Shown here: positions 24,662-34,697 of the stretch, in pieces
How the letters are laid out: every line of letters starts with the position of its first letter
Numbering within the stretch: the stretch's first letter is position 1
NCBI GenBank assembly: GCA_014190095.1
Contig: BJFW01000007.1
Coordinates: 1-40,671 of the forward strand
Source of the DNA: Actinomycetes bacterium
Lineage (GTDB): Bacteria; Actinomycetota; Acidimicrobiia; Acidimicrobiales; Ilumatobacteraceae
Direction: 5' to 3'
Length of the DNA: 40,671 nucleotides
Made by a program: the position numbers and the translations under genes
Notes under the pieces: model-generated
Told to the model about the DNA's origin: nothing
Database searches by the model: none
Seen by the model: the letters and a program-made list of their open reading frames with translations, nothing else

Positions 24662-25884
24662 TCTCGTTGCTCGCCATTGACCCAGTGCTGAAAGGCGACC
24701 TTCTGTGGACGCCATTACTCATTGTTGTGCTGAAGGTTTTGGTGGTGTTCGTAACTGGCTTGGTTGCCACCATGCTCATGGTGTGGTTCGAGCGCAAAGT
24801 AGTTGCTGGAATGGGCAACCGAATTGGTCCAAACAAGGCAGGCCCTTTCGGATTGCTGCAAACACTTGCTGACGGAATCAAGTTGTTCTTCAAAGAAGAC
24901 TTGGTGCCAGATCGCGCAGACCCATTCGTCTTCAAGATCGCACCGTTTCTGGCGTTCGTGCCTGCGTTCCTTTCGTTTTCCATCATTCCGCTCGGTGGCG
25001 ATTTCCGTGGCGACAATGGCGGTCTCGTTACATGGTTTGGTCACACTACGCGCGTGCAACTTGCAGATCCCTCAATCGGCGTGTTGTTCACTCTTGCTAT
25101 TTCTGCAATCGCGGTATACGGAATCATGTTGGCTGGCTGGTCCAGTGGTTCGAAGTACCCATTGCTTGGTTCGGTTCGCGCATCTGCGCAGATGGTCAGC
25201 TACGAGGCGGCACTTGGGCTTTCGCTAGCTGCGGTCATCTTGGTTTCAAAGACCATGTCAACGAGCGGCATTGTCACTGCACAGTCGTCACTTGGTAATT
25301 GGAATGTCGTTGCTACTGGCGTCGTGCCGTTCATCATTTTCTTCATTGCCGCAACCGCAGAACTCAATCGTCCACCATTTGACTTGGTGGAAGCGGAACA
25401 AGAACTTGTTGGTGGATTTAACACCGAGTACTCGTCAATTCGTTTTTCGTTGTTCTACCTTGCCGAATTCATGAACACGGTCACGATGAGTGCACTCATG
25501 GTCACCTTGTTCTTTGGTGGCCCTCAACCAATTGCTTTTGGCAGCACTGTGATTGATATTCCATTGATTCCAAACGCCCTTGAAGGCACATTGTGGCTGT
25601 TCCTCAAAACTCTCGTGTTCCTCTACACCTATGTATGGCTACGCGCAACGCTTCCGCGTTTCCGCTACGACCAACTCATGGATTTCGGTTGGAAGATCTT
25701 GATCCCGTCATCACTTGGATGGTTCATGTTGCTTGCAGCACAGCGGCTGGGTCGAAATGAAGGTTGGAATATCGTCGTTGTCACCGGTGCTTCAGTGTTG
25801 GTATTGATCGTGTGTTACGCGTTGTTGCAACGGTCGTTTACGGTGAGTAGTAAGCAGCGCGAAGCAGAAGGGTCAATGTTCTAA
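24658..25884 (+). CDS. nuoH: NADH-quinone oxidoreductase subunit H
   Basis: Membrane subunit joining the peripheral arm and helping to form the quinone channel; about eight helices. Signatures are [19 protein letters not shown] near residue 50 and [20 protein letters not shown] near 245-265, with the acidic residues of the coupling site. At 408 residues it is longer than the second copy (351), mostly at the C-terminus. The stop overlaps the nuoI ATG by one base. Confidence 0.96.
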   Translation: MISLLAIDPVLKGDLLWTPLLIVVLKVLVVFVTGLVATMLMVWFERKVVAGMGNRIGPNKAGPFGLLQTLADGIKLFFKEDLVPDRADPFVFKIAPFLAFVPAFLSFSIIPLGGDFRGDNGGLVTWFGHTTRVQLADPSIGVLFTLAISAIAVYGIMLAGWSSGSKYPLLGSVRASAQMVSYEAALGLSLAAVILVSKTMSTSGIVTAQSSLGNWNVVATGVVPFIIFFIAATAELNRPPFDLVEAEQELVGGFNTEYSSIRFSLFYLAEFMNTVTMSALMVTLFFGGPQPIAFGSTVIDIPLIPNALEGTLWLFLKTLVFLYTYVWLRATLPRFRYDQLMDFGWKILIPSSLGWFMLLAAQRLGRNEGWNIVVVTGASVLVLIVCYALLQRSFTVSSKQREAEGSMF

Positions 25885-26543
25885 TGGGTTACTTCGGAGG
25901 ATTCCTCATCACCGCTCGTCAACGTGGCGGCAAGAACCAAGTAACTACGCAGTATTCGGGCGGCCGTGTACGTCGGCGAGCGTTGAAGAAGTCGAAGAAC
26001 GGCGAAGTGAGCAAGCGCGCCGAGGTAATGGACGAAAAGATTCCAAAGCCAGAACGTTTGCATGGTCGCCATGTGCTGAATCGTTATGAAGACGGCATGG
26101 AAAAGTGCATCGGTTGCGAACTTTGCGCTGCCGTGTGCCCGGCAAAATGCATTCACGTTCGTGGGGCAGACAACAATCCTGAGAATCCAACATCACCAGG
26201 TGAGCGTTTCGGTTGGATATACGAAATCAATTACCTTCGCTGCATTCACTGTGACCTCTGCGTAGAGGCATGCCCGACTGAGGCAATCACCGAGACGAAA
26301 TTGTTTGAGTTCTCGTTCACGAATCGTCAAGATGCCATTTACACGAAAGCCGAATTGTTGGTTGGCGACGATGGCAAGCCACAGCACTTGCCTTGGGAAG
26401 ACTGGCGACCAGGCGAAGACGTGAACACCTCGGCTTGGATGCGTGCAACCGCACCCTCTGGGGACGCATCATTTCAAGGCGTTGTGGGCTGGAGTGGCGA
26501 GCTTGGTTATGGCGTTCGCGCACCAGAAAAGAGCGACAACTAA
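25884..26543 (+). CDS. nuoI: NADH-quinone oxidoreductase subunit I
   Basis: Ferredoxin-like subunit passing electrons to N2 through clusters N6a and N6b. Ligands are Cys75, 78, 81, 85 ([12 protein letters not shown]) and Cys120, 123, 126, 130 ([12 protein letters not shown]). The 219 residues include a basic N-terminal stretch ([11 protein letters not shown]) at about 28-38. nuoJ starts immediately after its stop codon. Confidence 0.96.
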   Translation: MGYFGGFLITARQRGGKNQVTTQYSGGRVRRRALKKSKNGEVSKRAEVMDEKIPKPERLHGRHVLNRYEDGMEKCIGCELCAAVCPAKCIHVRGADNNPENPTSPGERFGWIYEINYLRCIHCDLCVEACPTEAITETKLFEFSFTNRQDAIYTKAELLVGDDGKPQHLPWEDWRPGEDVNTSAWMRATAPSGDASFQGVVGWSGELGYGVRAPEKSDN

Positions 26544-27083
26544 ATGGAGCTTTTTGTATTTGTTTGCTCATCGATCATGGTGCTCGTTGGTGCGTTGGGT
26601 GTGATCTTTCGCAAACATCCAGTGCATGCTGCACTCAGCCTTGTGCTTACGTTGTTCGGAGTTGCCGTTCAGTTTGTATCTCAAAGCGCAGAATTTCTTG
26701 CTGCTGTGCAAGTCATTGTGTATGCAGGTGCAATCGTTATTTTGTTCCTCTTCGTCATCATGTTGCTTGGTGTTGACAGAGCAGAAGATCTTCAAATTGA
26801 GCCACTAACCGGTCAACGCTGGATCGCAGGAGTAGTTGGGCTTGGAATGGTTGGACTCTTGACCGCTGCAGTTGTGAGTGGGTCTGATGCATTGCGGCTT
26901 CGCGGAGCAGGAATTGCCGATCCGGTAACGGGTGAAAATGCAGATGCAAATATTCAGCAATTAGCTAATTCCATTTTCTCTGACTATGTCTTTGCATTTG
27001 AAATCACATCTGTTCTGCTGGTCGTCGCAGTCGTGGGAACCGTTCTCCTCGCTCGCCGCCGCACTGGCAAAGGGATGGCGTGA
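26544..27083 (+). CDS. nuoJ: NADH-quinone oxidoreductase subunit J
   Basis: Membrane subunit with about five helices, 179 residues. The third-helix region [20 protein letters not shown] is the family signature with the pi-bulge helix that links quinone reduction to proton movement. It starts at ATG 26544 next to the nuoI stop and overlaps the nuoK start (GTGATG). Confidence 0.94.
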   Translation: MELFVFVCSSIMVLVGALGVIFRKHPVHAALSLVLTLFGVAVQFVSQSAEFLAAVQVIVYAGAIVILFLFVIMLLGVDRAEDLQIEPLTGQRWIAGVVGLGMVGLLTAAVVSGSDALRLRGAGIADPVTGENADANIQQLANSIFSDYVFAFEITSVLLVVAVVGTVLLARRRTGKGMA

Positions 27084-27403
27084 TGTTTGGATTAGTCGTT
27101 GTTCCAACACCAACGTGGTACCTCGTGCTTTCAGCGGTGCTGTTTTCAATTGGCGCAGTTGGTGTGCTCGTTCGTCGCAACCCACTCGTCATGTTCATGT
27201 GCATTGAGCTCATGCTCAATGCGGTCAACCTCACGTTCGTTACCGTTGGCCGCGCGATGTCTGATATTGATGGTCAAGCAATCGTCTTTTTTGTCATGGT
27301 GGTAGCCGCAGCAGAAGTAGTTGTTGGGCTCGGAATCATTGTTTCCATCATGCGTCGACGCTCAGGCGTCAACGTTGACGACCTTTCGGAATTGAAGGGC
27401 TAA
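27080..27403 (+). CDS. nuoK: NADH-quinone oxidoreductase subunit K
   Basis: Small antiporter-like membrane subunit with three helices. The proton-path glutamates are in [11 protein letters not shown] and [10 protein letters not shown], and the C-terminus is DDLSELKG. Start GTG 27080 or ATG 27083 (adjacent in frame); AAAGGG at 27068-27073 could serve either. It has 107 residues from the GTG. nuoL follows two bases after the stop. Confidence 0.95.
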   Translation: MMFGLVVVPTPTWYLVLSAVLFSIGAVGVLVRRNPLVMFMCIELMLNAVNLTFVTVGRAMSDIDGQAIVFFVMVVAAAEVVVGLGIIVSIMRRRSGVNVDDLSELKG

Positions 27404-27405
27404 TC

Positions 27406-29316
27406 ATGACCAGTGCACTGTGGTTGTTGCCCGCATTTCCATTGTTTGGAGCCCTTGTGCTCATGGTGTTTGGTCGTCGTCTTGGCGAACCGCGCTCGGG
27501 TTGGTTTGCGGCTGCCATGCCAATCGCCTCGTTTATCGTCGCGGTTTCTGTGTACTTTGATCTGCTCTCACGTACTTCTGAAGAGCGCCATGAAGTAGTC
27601 ACACTGTTTTCATGGATCCCTGTTGGTGCATTGCACATTGATGTTGCGTTGCTCGCAGACCCACTATCGATCACCATGGCGCTGTTCATCACGGGTATCG
27701 GTTCGCTCATTCATTTGTACGCCATTGGGTATATGCACGGCGATCCAAAGTTCTCCAAGTTCTTTTTGTACCTAAACCTGTTCGTGTTCTCCATGCTGAT
27801 GTTGGTACTTGGAGAGAACCTGCTCGTTACCTTCCTCGGTTGGGAAGGCGTGGGTGTTTGCTCATACTTCCTCATTTCGTTCTGGCATACACGCGACAGT
27901 GCGGCAGTGGCAGGAAAGAAAGCATTCGTCACTAACCGCATTGGTGACTTCGGCGTGATGACTGCAATGTTCTTGGCGTTCAGCACCATTGGTTCGGTCT
28001 CGTATTCATCCATTAATGAAGCTGCCCACAGTGGTGTGATTGCCCCAGTAACGGCAACCGCCATTGGTCTGCTGCTCTTCGTTGGAGCATGTGGAAAGAG
28101 CGCGCAGCTTCCTTTGTACCTCTGGCTTCCCGACGCAATGGAAGGCCCAACCCCAGTTTCTGCACTTATCCACGCTGCAACGATGGTGACTTCGGGAGTA
28201 TTCCTGATGACCCGCATGAGTCCAGTGCTGCACGCTTCGTATGAATGGGCGCCGATGGTCATTGCTTGTGTTGGTGCTGCAACAGCATTGTTTGCAGCAA
28301 CGATCGCGGTTGCACAAAACGATATTAAAAAAGTGCTTGCGTACAGCACGGTGTCGCAACTGGGATACATGTTCCTGGCAGTTGGCTCGGGTGCATATGT
28401 TGCAGCAATCTTCCACATGGTGACCCATGCGTTTTTCAAGGCGCTGTTGTTCCTGGGTTCAGGTTCAGTCATTCATGGCATGCACCATGAGCAAGACATG
28501 CGCCGCATGGGTGCATTGCGCAAGCTCATGCCGGTTACGGCAATCACGTTCATTATCGGTTGGTTGGCAATTGCTGGCGTTCCACCATTCGCTGGCTTTT
28601 GGTCAAAAGACGAAATTCTGCTCTATGTATATGCAAACAACCGCGGCCTCTACGTAGTTGGTTTGCTCACCGCGTTGCTCACCGCGTACTACATGACACG
28701 ACAAGTAATCATGGTGTTTTACGGTGAAGCCAAGTGGAAAGACCATGCGCACGACCATGGCGCACACGGCGACTTCGAGCCACACGAGAGCCCAAAGATC
28801 ATGTTGTTCCCACTTATTGTTCTCGCTGGATTATCAGTTGTTGGTGGGGCTATGCAACTGCCTTTTTCGAAGAAGCTTCACTTTCTCGAACACTGGTTGG
28901 CGCCTGTTGTTGAAGAGTCCGAAGCGAGCATTTCCAAAACTTGGGCGTACGAAAACAAATACGTGCTGTTGGTCATTGCAATCCTTATAGCCGCAACTGG
29001 AATAGCTGCTGCATTCGCGGTGTATGGAAAGAAGAAGGTCAAAGCAGTGGAGCCACGTGTGCTCGAACAGGCATGGTTCTACGACGCTGGAGCAGCAAAA
29101 TTGGTTGGCGGCCCTGGTCGCGCAACCTTCAATGCAGTCGCGTGGGCAGATTCACGCATTGTTGATGGCGCAGTAAACGGCACTGCAACTCTGGTGCGCA
29201 ACGTTGCGGGTCAAGTGCGTAAGTCGCAGAACGGTTTCACTCGTGTGTATGCCACGCTTATGGCAGTCGGCGCAGTTGCATTGCTCGCGTGGTTCTTGTT
29301 TAGGGGAGTTGCCTGA
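27406..29316 (+). CDS. nuoL: NADH-quinone oxidoreductase subunit L
   Basis: Distal antiporter-like proton-pumping subunit, 636 residues, with many helices and a long C-terminal arm. Motifs: LGWEGVGVCSYFLISFW, KSAQLPLYLWLPDAMEGPTPV, ALIHAATMVTSGVFL and AYSTVSQLGYMF. A His-rich loop (HAHDHGAHGDFEPHE, about 450-464) lies before the last helices. The stop overlaps the nuoM ATG. A 253-codon reverse frame here is a shadow. Confidence 0.96.
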   Translation: MTSALWLLPAFPLFGALVLMVFGRRLGEPRSGWFAAAMPIASFIVAVSVYFDLLSRTSEERHEVVTLFSWIPVGALHIDVALLADPLSITMALFITGIGSLIHLYAIGYMHGDPKFSKFFLYLNLFVFSMLMLVLGENLLVTFLGWEGVGVCSYFLISFWHTRDSAAVAGKKAFVTNRIGDFGVMTAMFLAFSTIGSVSYSSINEAAHSGVIAPVTATAIGLLLFVGACGKSAQLPLYLWLPDAMEGPTPVSALIHAATMVTSGVFLMTRMSPVLHASYEWAPMVIACVGAATALFAATIAVAQNDIKKVLAYSTVSQLGYMFLAVGSGAYVAAIFHMVTHAFFKALLFLGSGSVIHGMHHEQDMRRMGALRKLMPVTAITFIIGWLAIAGVPPFAGFWSKDEILLYVYANNRGLYVVGLLTALLTAYYMTRQVIMVFYGEAKWKDHAHDHGAHGDFEPHESPKIMLFPLIVLAGLSVVGGAMQLPFSKKLHFLEHWLAPVVEESEASISKTWAYENKYVLLVIAILIAATGIAAAFAVYGKKKVKAVEPRVLEQAWFYDAGAAKLVGGPGRATFNAVAWADSRIVDGAVNGTATLVRNVAGQVRKSQNGFTRVYATLMAVGAVALLAWFLFRGVA

Positions 29317-30830
29317 TGTCAATTCCAATTCTCACGCTGCTCGTACTTGTGCCACTCGTAGGCGCTCTCGTTGCTTCGCTGCTGGCAAAGTCGAATGAAT
29401 CGCTCGTAAAGAACGTTGCTTTGGTCAGCTCAATCATTACCGGCCTACTCAGCGTGTGGATGCTAATCAAGTTCCCAACTGGTTCGGCTGGTTTTGAATT
29501 TGTCTCTAAGCATTCGTGGGTGAGTGAGTGGGGAATTTCGTGGCATTTGGGCGTCGATGGAATTTCGCTCTTTCTTGTGGTGCTCACTGGAATCTTGTTC
29601 CCATTGGTGATTGTAGGAATTGATCCGCATCACGATCACAAGCAGTACTTGGTATGGATGCTGGTGCTTGAAGCTGGAGTCATGGGCAGCTTCCTCAGCC
29701 TCGACTTGTTCCTGTTCTTCGTGTTTTTTGAAATCGTGTTGGTACCGATGTACTTCCTCATTGGAAAATGGGGATACGACCAGCGCGTTTATGCCGCAAC
29801 AAAGTTCTTCATCTACACCATGGCCGGATCGGCGTTCATGTTGGTGGGAATTGTTGCCACTGCGTTTCTTGCGCGCCGCGACATCGGCCACTTGTCATTC
29901 GACCTCATTGAAATTGCAGAGAAGTCCAATTTTGGAACCAGCACAGGCCGTTGGTTGTTCGTTGGGTTTGTTATTGCTTTCGCAGTAAAGGTGCCGTTGT
30001 TCCCTCTACACACATGGTTGCCCGACGCACACACGCAAGCACCAACCGGCGGCTCGGTCATTCTTGCTGGCGTGCTGCTCAAGATGGGCACCTACGGAAT
30101 GTTGCGCTTTGGTGTGTACCTCTTCCCTGAAGCAGCAGTGTGGGCAAAGCCAGTTCTCTTAACACTTGCTGTAATCGGAATCATTTATGGCGCAATTGCT
30201 GCGACCATGCAAAAAGACTTGAAGCGATTGGTTGCTTATTCATCGGTTGCCCACCTTGGATTCATTGTTCTGGGTACGTTCGCACTCACCAACCAGGCAA
30301 TTACCGGTGGCGTCATGCAAATGGTGAACCACGGAGTTTCTACTGGTGCTTTGTTCCTTATGGTGGGAATGATCTACGAGCGTCGCCACACACGGGTGAT
30401 CGCAGAACTGAAAGGTATCCAGGCTGTTGCCCCAATCTTTGCAGGCTTCTTCATGTTGATCATGTTGTCGTCAATTGGGCTTCCAGGCTTGAACGGTTTC
30501 GTGGGTGAATTCCTCATTCTGATTGGTTCGTTCCCGACCGCTCGTTGGTGGGTAGTTGCTGCAACGACCGGAGTCATTCTTGCTGCGCTGTACTTACTGT
30601 GGGCATACCAACGTGTGTTCCATGGTGAGCCAGATGAAGCAAATAAGTCATTTGTCGAAATCACCAAACGAGAAGCAATGTTGCTGTCGGTGTTTGTCGC
30701 TGCAATTGTGTTCACTGGCGTGTATCCAAAGCCAATGCTCAATCGCATTGAACCAAGCGTGAAGTCATTGCTTGAACACGTTGAATCCCGTTCAAATTAC
30801 AAGCAACCAGAAATCAAGGTAGGCGAATGA
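29316..30830 (+). CDS. nuoM: NADH-quinone oxidoreductase subunit M
   Basis: Second antiporter-like pump, 504 residues. Motifs: FFEIVLVPMYFLIGKWG, KVPLFPLHTWLPDAHTQAPT, GVLLKMGTYGMLRF and AYSSVAHLGF. TGATG joins it to L and an ATGATG overlap joins it to N. All features are regular for the subunit. Confidence 0.96.
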   Translation: MSIPILTLLVLVPLVGALVASLLAKSNESLVKNVALVSSIITGLLSVWMLIKFPTGSAGFEFVSKHSWVSEWGISWHLGVDGISLFLVVLTGILFPLVIVGIDPHHDHKQYLVWMLVLEAGVMGSFLSLDLFLFFVFFEIVLVPMYFLIGKWGYDQRVYAATKFFIYTMAGSAFMLVGIVATAFLARRDIGHLSFDLIEIAEKSNFGTSTGRWLFVGFVIAFAVKVPLFPLHTWLPDAHTQAPTGGSVILAGVLLKMGTYGMLRFGVYLFPEAAVWAKPVLLTLAVIGIIYGAIAATMQKDLKRLVAYSSVAHLGFIVLGTFALTNQAITGGVMQMVNHGVSTGALFLMVGMIYERRHTRVIAELKGIQAVAPIFAGFFMLIMLSSIGLPGLNGFVGEFLILIGSFPTARWWVVAATTGVILAALYLLWAYQRVFHGEPDEANKSFVEITKREAMLLSVFVAAIVFTGVYPKPMLNRIEPSVKSLLEHVESRSNYKQPEIKVGE

Positions 30831-32320
30831 TGTTGGCTGCAAATATGTTCGTTGGACCAGAAATTGACTGGTTCAAGATTTCGCCTCTGCTTGTCATGCT
30901 CGGTGGAGTATTGCTGCTGATTCTTGCTGGCTCACTCACACCGCAGTGGAAAAAGGGTGCGTACGGAATAGTCGGAGCTCTTACCGCATGCGCCGCCGCC
31001 GTGCTCACGGCACTACTGTGGCGCGATCTAGGTGACGGTGAACCTATCTCGCTTCTTGCGAATGCGTTGACTTTCAGCAAGTTCACGTTGTTTGCGACAT
31101 TCACCATTGCTATAGCAACTCTGCTTGCCATTTTGTTGACGTCTGGTTTCTTGGTACGTGAAGACGAAGATGGCCCAGAAATTTTTGCGCTCATACTTTG
31201 CGCTGCAATTGGCGGCATGGTCATGGTGCAAGCAAATGATCTCATCGTGATGTTCCTTGGACTCGAAACGCTGAGCCTTGCGTTTTATCTGCTTACAGCC
31301 AGCAGCCGCAGTCGATCGGCAAGCGGTGAAGCAGGACTGAAATACTTCGTGCTTGGCGGCTTTGCCTCTGCGTTCTTTTTGTATGGAGTAGCGCTGGTGT
31401 TTGGTGCAACTGGTTCAACCAACATTGATGCGATTGCAGCGAGTCTTTCTAAAGATATTGTGCTTGGTGGATCGTCGGCGATGTTGCTCGCAGGCATCGC
31501 GCTACTACTTGTCGGTTTTGGATTCAAGGTCTCGCTTGTTCCATTCCACACGTGGACTGCAGACGTGTACCAAGGTGCACCAACACCAATTACCGCGCTA
31601 ATGGGTTCGGTAGGAAAGACGGCTGCATTTGTGGCCCTCCTTCGTGTATTTTCGGATGCTCTATCGAGCCGGTCCGATGACTGGAGCCCAGTTGTTGTTG
31701 TTCTTGCGATTTTGACGTTGGTGGTGGGTTCGGTCCTTGCTGTTGTGCAAACCGACGTGAAGCGCATGCTTGCGTATTCATCAATTAGCCATGCGGGCTT
31801 CATCCTGGTTGGACTGGTTGCGGCAGGTCACAGTGCGTCAGCAGATGCTGGCTTAGGCACGTCTGGAACTTTGAGCTATCTGTTCATTTACTCAATTCTC
31901 GTTATTGGAACACTTGGTATTGTCACGATTGTTGCGGGAAAAGGCGACAACGAGACTTCGCTAGATGCATTCAAAGGTCTTGGCAAGTCAAACCCTGTTT
32001 TGGCAATGGGCATGACCGTGTTGTTGCTGGCCCAAGCTGGTGTGCCTTTGACATCAGGTTTTGTTGCCAAGTTTGGAATCATTCGCGCGGCGGTTTCAAC
32101 CGAAAGCTATGTGCTGGCTGTTGTCGCCATGCTGGCAGCAGTAATCGCAGCGTTTGTGTACTTGCGCATTATGGTCAGCATGTGGCTCTCTGAAGGTGCA
32201 TCTTCACATGATGTTTCAGTTGCTTTCAGTACGCGTTTGGCAATTGGCCTCTGCGTAGGAGCAACAGTGGCGCTTGGTTTCCTACCAAGCCTGTTGCTGC
32301 AATTTACAAATCAGATCTAG
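30827..32320 (+). CDS. nuoN: NADH-quinone oxidoreductase subunit N
   Basis: Third antiporter-like pump, 497 residues. Motifs: MVQANDLIVMFLGLETLSLAFYLL, FGFKVSLVPFHTWTADVYQGAPTPITA and AYSSISHAGFILVG. It is the last gene of the 21-gene block. Its TAG is followed with no gap by the TAA of the convergent ilvA gene, and I see no terminator hairpin between them. Confidence 0.96.
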   Translation: MMLAANMFVGPEIDWFKISPLLVMLGGVLLLILAGSLTPQWKKGAYGIVGALTACAAAVLTALLWRDLGDGEPISLLANALTFSKFTLFATFTIAIATLLAILLTSGFLVREDEDGPEIFALILCAAIGGMVMVQANDLIVMFLGLETLSLAFYLLTASSRSRSASGEAGLKYFVLGGFASAFFLYGVALVFGATGSTNIDAIAASLSKDIVLGGSSAMLLAGIALLLVGFGFKVSLVPFHTWTADVYQGAPTPITALMGSVGKTAAFVALLRVFSDALSSRSDDWSPVVVVLAILTLVVGSVLAVVQTDVKRMLAYSSISHAGFILVGLVAAGHSASADAGLGTSGTLSYLFIYSILVIGTLGIVTIVAGKGDNETSLDAFKGLGKSNPVLAMGMTVLLLAQAGVPLTSGFVAKFGIIRAAVSTESYVLAVVAMLAAVIAAFVYLRIMVSMWLSEGASSHDVSVAFSTRLAIGLCVGATVALGFLPSLLLQFTNQI

Positions 32321-33544
32321 TTAGTAGAAATTTGACTCGTTGAGGTCGTAACCCTGCTCTTTCGCAAGAGCCAACAATTCGTCAGCATGGTCACGTCCCC
32401 GGATTTCAAGAACGATTTGAATTCCAGTTTCACGTGCATGCAAGTAAATACCCTCGCGTACATGTTGAACTTCAATCAAATTCGCCCCTGTTCCTGCACA
32501 AATCTGCAAGAGCCCGGCAAACGCACCAGGGCGATCTGGCAAGCGAATGAAGGCGATTAATCTTCTACCGGCTTCGGTTTCATGTCGTCGTACCAAGTTG
32601 GGAACCAGACCGATGTCGACGTTTCCACCCGATAGCACAATGCACGTCGTACCAACGGCGGCAGGAGTTATTTTTCCGGTCATGAGTGCGGCGAGTCCAA
32701 CTGCACCTCCGCCCTCCACATACAACTTTGAACGTTCAAGCAACACCATCATCGCGTCGGCAACTGAATCCTCTGTTACTTCAACAATTTCATCAACCCA
32801 ATTACGTACGAGAGGCTCAGTTATTTCTCCAGGCTTCTTCACAGCAATTCCATCAGCAAGGGTTGGAACAGGGCCTTCCGGCATCAGGCCATGAATGTAA
32901 GGAGCGCACGAAGAAATCTGCACTCCAATTACTCGAACGCGCGGGTTTTGTAACTTCAGCGCAATCGCGGTTCCACTCAACAATCCACCACCACCAAGTG
33001 GAATGATGACCAAAGACAAGTCTGCAATGTCCTCAGTGAGCTCAAGTCCAAGGGTTCCCTGACCCGCAACAACATCTGCATCATCAAAAGGGTGACAAAA
33101 GGTCATTCCCGTTTCAGCGGCTCGCTGTTTAGCTGCGGCGATTGCGGTATCAACATTGTCGCTGCCTTCAATAACTGTTGCTCCATGATGTTTAGTTGCC
33201 GCAATTTTTGACAACGATGCACCTTTGGGAACGTATATCTCACATTTAATGCCAAAGTGCTTGGCTGCAAGTGCAAGACCTTGCGCATGATTTCCAGCGC
33301 TTCCTGTGACTACGCCACTTTTTGCTGAATCGCCTAGGCGCGCAATCTTGTTCATTGCACCACGAATCTTGAACGCACCCGTTCGCTGCAGATTTTCTGC
33401 TTTCAACACGATTCGGGCATTTAGTAACTCACTCAAATATGCAGAAGGAATGACGGGGGTATGTTGCACCACTGCAGCGCCAGCTACACGAGCTGCAGAA
33501 ATATCGGCAAGTGAGATTTCGATTGGATGGTTGTTTTCCTCCAT
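32321..33544 (-). CDS. ilvA: Threonine ammonia-lyase with a C-terminal ACT domain
   Basis: PLP enzyme deaminating threonine (and serine) to 2-oxobutyrate, which feeds isoleucine synthesis or threonine breakdown. The PLP lysine is K59 in TGAFKIRGA, the phosphate-binding loop is GSAGNHAQG, and GGGGLLSG lies near residue 190. About the last 75 residues (FIRLPDRPGAFAGLL onward) form a single ACT-type regulatory domain. 407 residues is the length of the one-ACT class. The single ACT domain cannot separate the biosynthetic from the catabolic type. It is divergent from the amidotransferase gene, with starts only 22 bases apart. Confidence 0.92.
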   Translation of the reverse strand: MEENNHPIEISLADISAARVAGAAVVQHTPVIPSAYLSELLNARIVLKAENLQRTGAFKIRGAMNKIARLGDSAKSGVVTGSAGNHAQGLALAAKHFGIKCEIYVPKGASLSKIAATKHHGATVIEGSDNVDTAIAAAKQRAAETGMTFCHPFDDADVVAGQGTLGLELTEDIADLSLVIIPLGGGGLLSGTAIALKLQNPRVRVIGVQISSCAPYIHGLMPEGPVPTLADGIAVKKPGEITEPLVRNWVDEIVEVTEDSVADAMMVLLERSKLYVEGGGAVGLAALMTGKITPAAVGTTCIVLSGGNVDIGLVPNLVRRHETEAGRRLIAFIRLPDRPGAFAGLLQICAGTGANLIEVQHVREGIYLHARETGIQIVLEIRGRDHADELLALAKEQGYDLNESNFY

Positions 33545-33552
33545 GTCCCGTC

Positions 33553-33559
33553 TACCGTA
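33553..33559. promoter_or_regulatory. Overlapping divergent -10 elements (TACCGTA)
   Basis: On the plus strand TACCGT (33553-33558) stands seven bases before ATG 33566. On the minus strand TACGGT (33559-33554) stands nine bases before the ilvA ATG at 33544. One symmetric seven-base element could start transcription both ways. TTGTTT at 33531-33536 is a fair -35 for the plus direction (spacer 16). Confidence 0.45.
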
Positions 33560-33565
33560 GTTGTT

Positions 33566-34258
33566 ATGCGCGCGTTGCTAATCGCCAACTCAGATGAACA
33601 AGATGCAGGTTTTGTTGGGCAACGCTTTGCAGATCACGATTTTTCGTTTACGCACTACGCACGTGAATACCCAAACGAATGGCGCTCAATCGACGGCATC
33701 GATCTTGTGGTGCATTTAGGTTCTGCGTGGTCGGTGTATTGGCCAGATGTGGCGCGCAACGTAGAGGCTGAAGCCGACCTCATGCGAGAGGCACATCGCC
33801 GTGGAATCCCTATATATGGGGTGTGCTTTGGGGCACAGATGCTTGCCCATGCTTTAGGTGGCAGTGCCGAGAAAGCCCGAAAAGCCGAAATTGGCTGGTA
33901 CGAGGTGATTGCAACTGAGGCCAATAAGCGGCTGGCGGGTAAATGGATGCAATGGCATTACGACACCTTTACGCCTCCGGCGGGGGCAGAGGTGCTTGGT
34001 CTGAGCGATGCCGGTCCTCAGGCCCTCCGAATTGGCCGCAGTTTCGCCACTCAATTCCACCCAGAAGCCAATGAAGCCATTGTTTCTGGCTGGATGTCAG
34101 GTGAAGGTGCCATTGAGCTGGTGAATGCTGGCATTTCGCCGAGTGATCTGATGGATGAAACCCGTCGTGAAGTGGAGCGGTCTGGACCTGCTGCTGCCCA
34201 GATTGTTGATTGGTTTCTTGGTGAGGTCGCATCGACCCCAATGCCAAAGTCCAGATAG
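33566..34258 (+). CDS. Class I glutamine amidotransferase (GMP synthase-like)
   Basis: 230 residues with the complete class I triad: Cys87 in GVCFGAQ, and His166 and Glu168 in FHPEAN. Family members move ammonia from glutamine, or act as gamma-glutamyl hydrolases or peptidases. There is no synthetase domain and no neighbour that reveals the acceptor, so the substrate is unknown. The frame is open from 33527, but ATG 33566 begins MRALLIANSD, as the family does, and has TACCGT seven bases upstream. Confidence 0.88.
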   Translation: MRALLIANSDEQDAGFVGQRFADHDFSFTHYAREYPNEWRSIDGIDLVVHLGSAWSVYWPDVARNVEAEADLMREAHRRGIPIYGVCFGAQMLAHALGGSAEKARKAEIGWYEVIATEANKRLAGKWMQWHYDTFTPPAGAEVLGLSDAGPQALRIGRSFATQFHPEANEAIVSGWMSGEGAIELVNAGISPSDLMDETRREVERSGPAAAQIVDWFLGEVASTPMPKSR

Positions 34259-34312
34259 ATAGTCACGATCGCACAAGGCCTTGAGGTTTCGGGGTTCATA
34301 TCGGCCAAGTAG

Positions 34313-34318
34313 TAGTTT
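34313..34318 (+). promoter_or_regulatory. Possible -10 element (TAGTTT) of the second nuo cluster
   Basis: TAGTTT lies nine bases before ATG 34328, which would leave a leader of two or three bases. The 69-base gap before the cluster has no Rex-like palindrome and no ribosome site. Confidence 0.3.
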
Positions 34319-34327
34319 TTCTCTCTG

Positions 34328-34693
34328 ATGTCCAACTTCCTTAGGTCGTTCCTTGTCGTTGTCTGGTTTGGCTTAGCGGCCGTCCTAATTGCCGGCCTGC
34401 TGCTGTGGGTCTCATCTCTGCTTCGTCCATCCAAGCCAACGCGCGAGAAGATGCTCACCTACGAAAGCGGCGTTGATCCTGTTGGTGAAGGTTGGTCGCA
34501 AAGCCAAGTCCGCTACTACATCTTCGCGTTGTTGTTCGTCATCTTCGATGTTGAAGCAGTGTTCATCTTCCCTTGGGCAACACAGCTCGAGCGTTATGGA
34601 ATGTTTGGGTTGGTGGAAATGGGAATATTCGTATTCGTTTTGCTCCTGGGCTTGGTGTACGCCTGGCGCAAGCGCGTTCTGCGGTGGGTATAA
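34328..34693 (+). CDS. nuoA: Complex I subunit A, second copy
   Basis: 121 residues, three helices. The loop has TYESG (44-48), with Ser where the first copy has Cys, and helix two ends [12 protein letters not shown]. It lacks the long C-terminal tail of the first copy. It is the first gene of a cluster that has no E, F or G between D and H. Start ATG 34328; nuoB follows after four bases. Confidence 0.93.
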   Translation: MSNFLRSFLVVVWFGLAAVLIAGLLLWVSSLLRPSKPTREKMLTYESGVDPVGEGWSQSQVRYYIFALLFVIFDVEAVFIFPWATQLERYGMFGLVEMGIFVFVLLLGLVYAWRKRVLRWV

Positions 34694-34697
34694 CAAC

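Noticed and set aside
27711-28472. 253-codon reverse frame across nuoL
   Set aside because: Shadow of nuoL; no recognisable motifs.
34259-34327. Rex-like site before the second nuo cluster
   Set aside because: I looked for TCGTG-N8-CACGA and the wider consensus and found neither; only an isolated CACGA is present.
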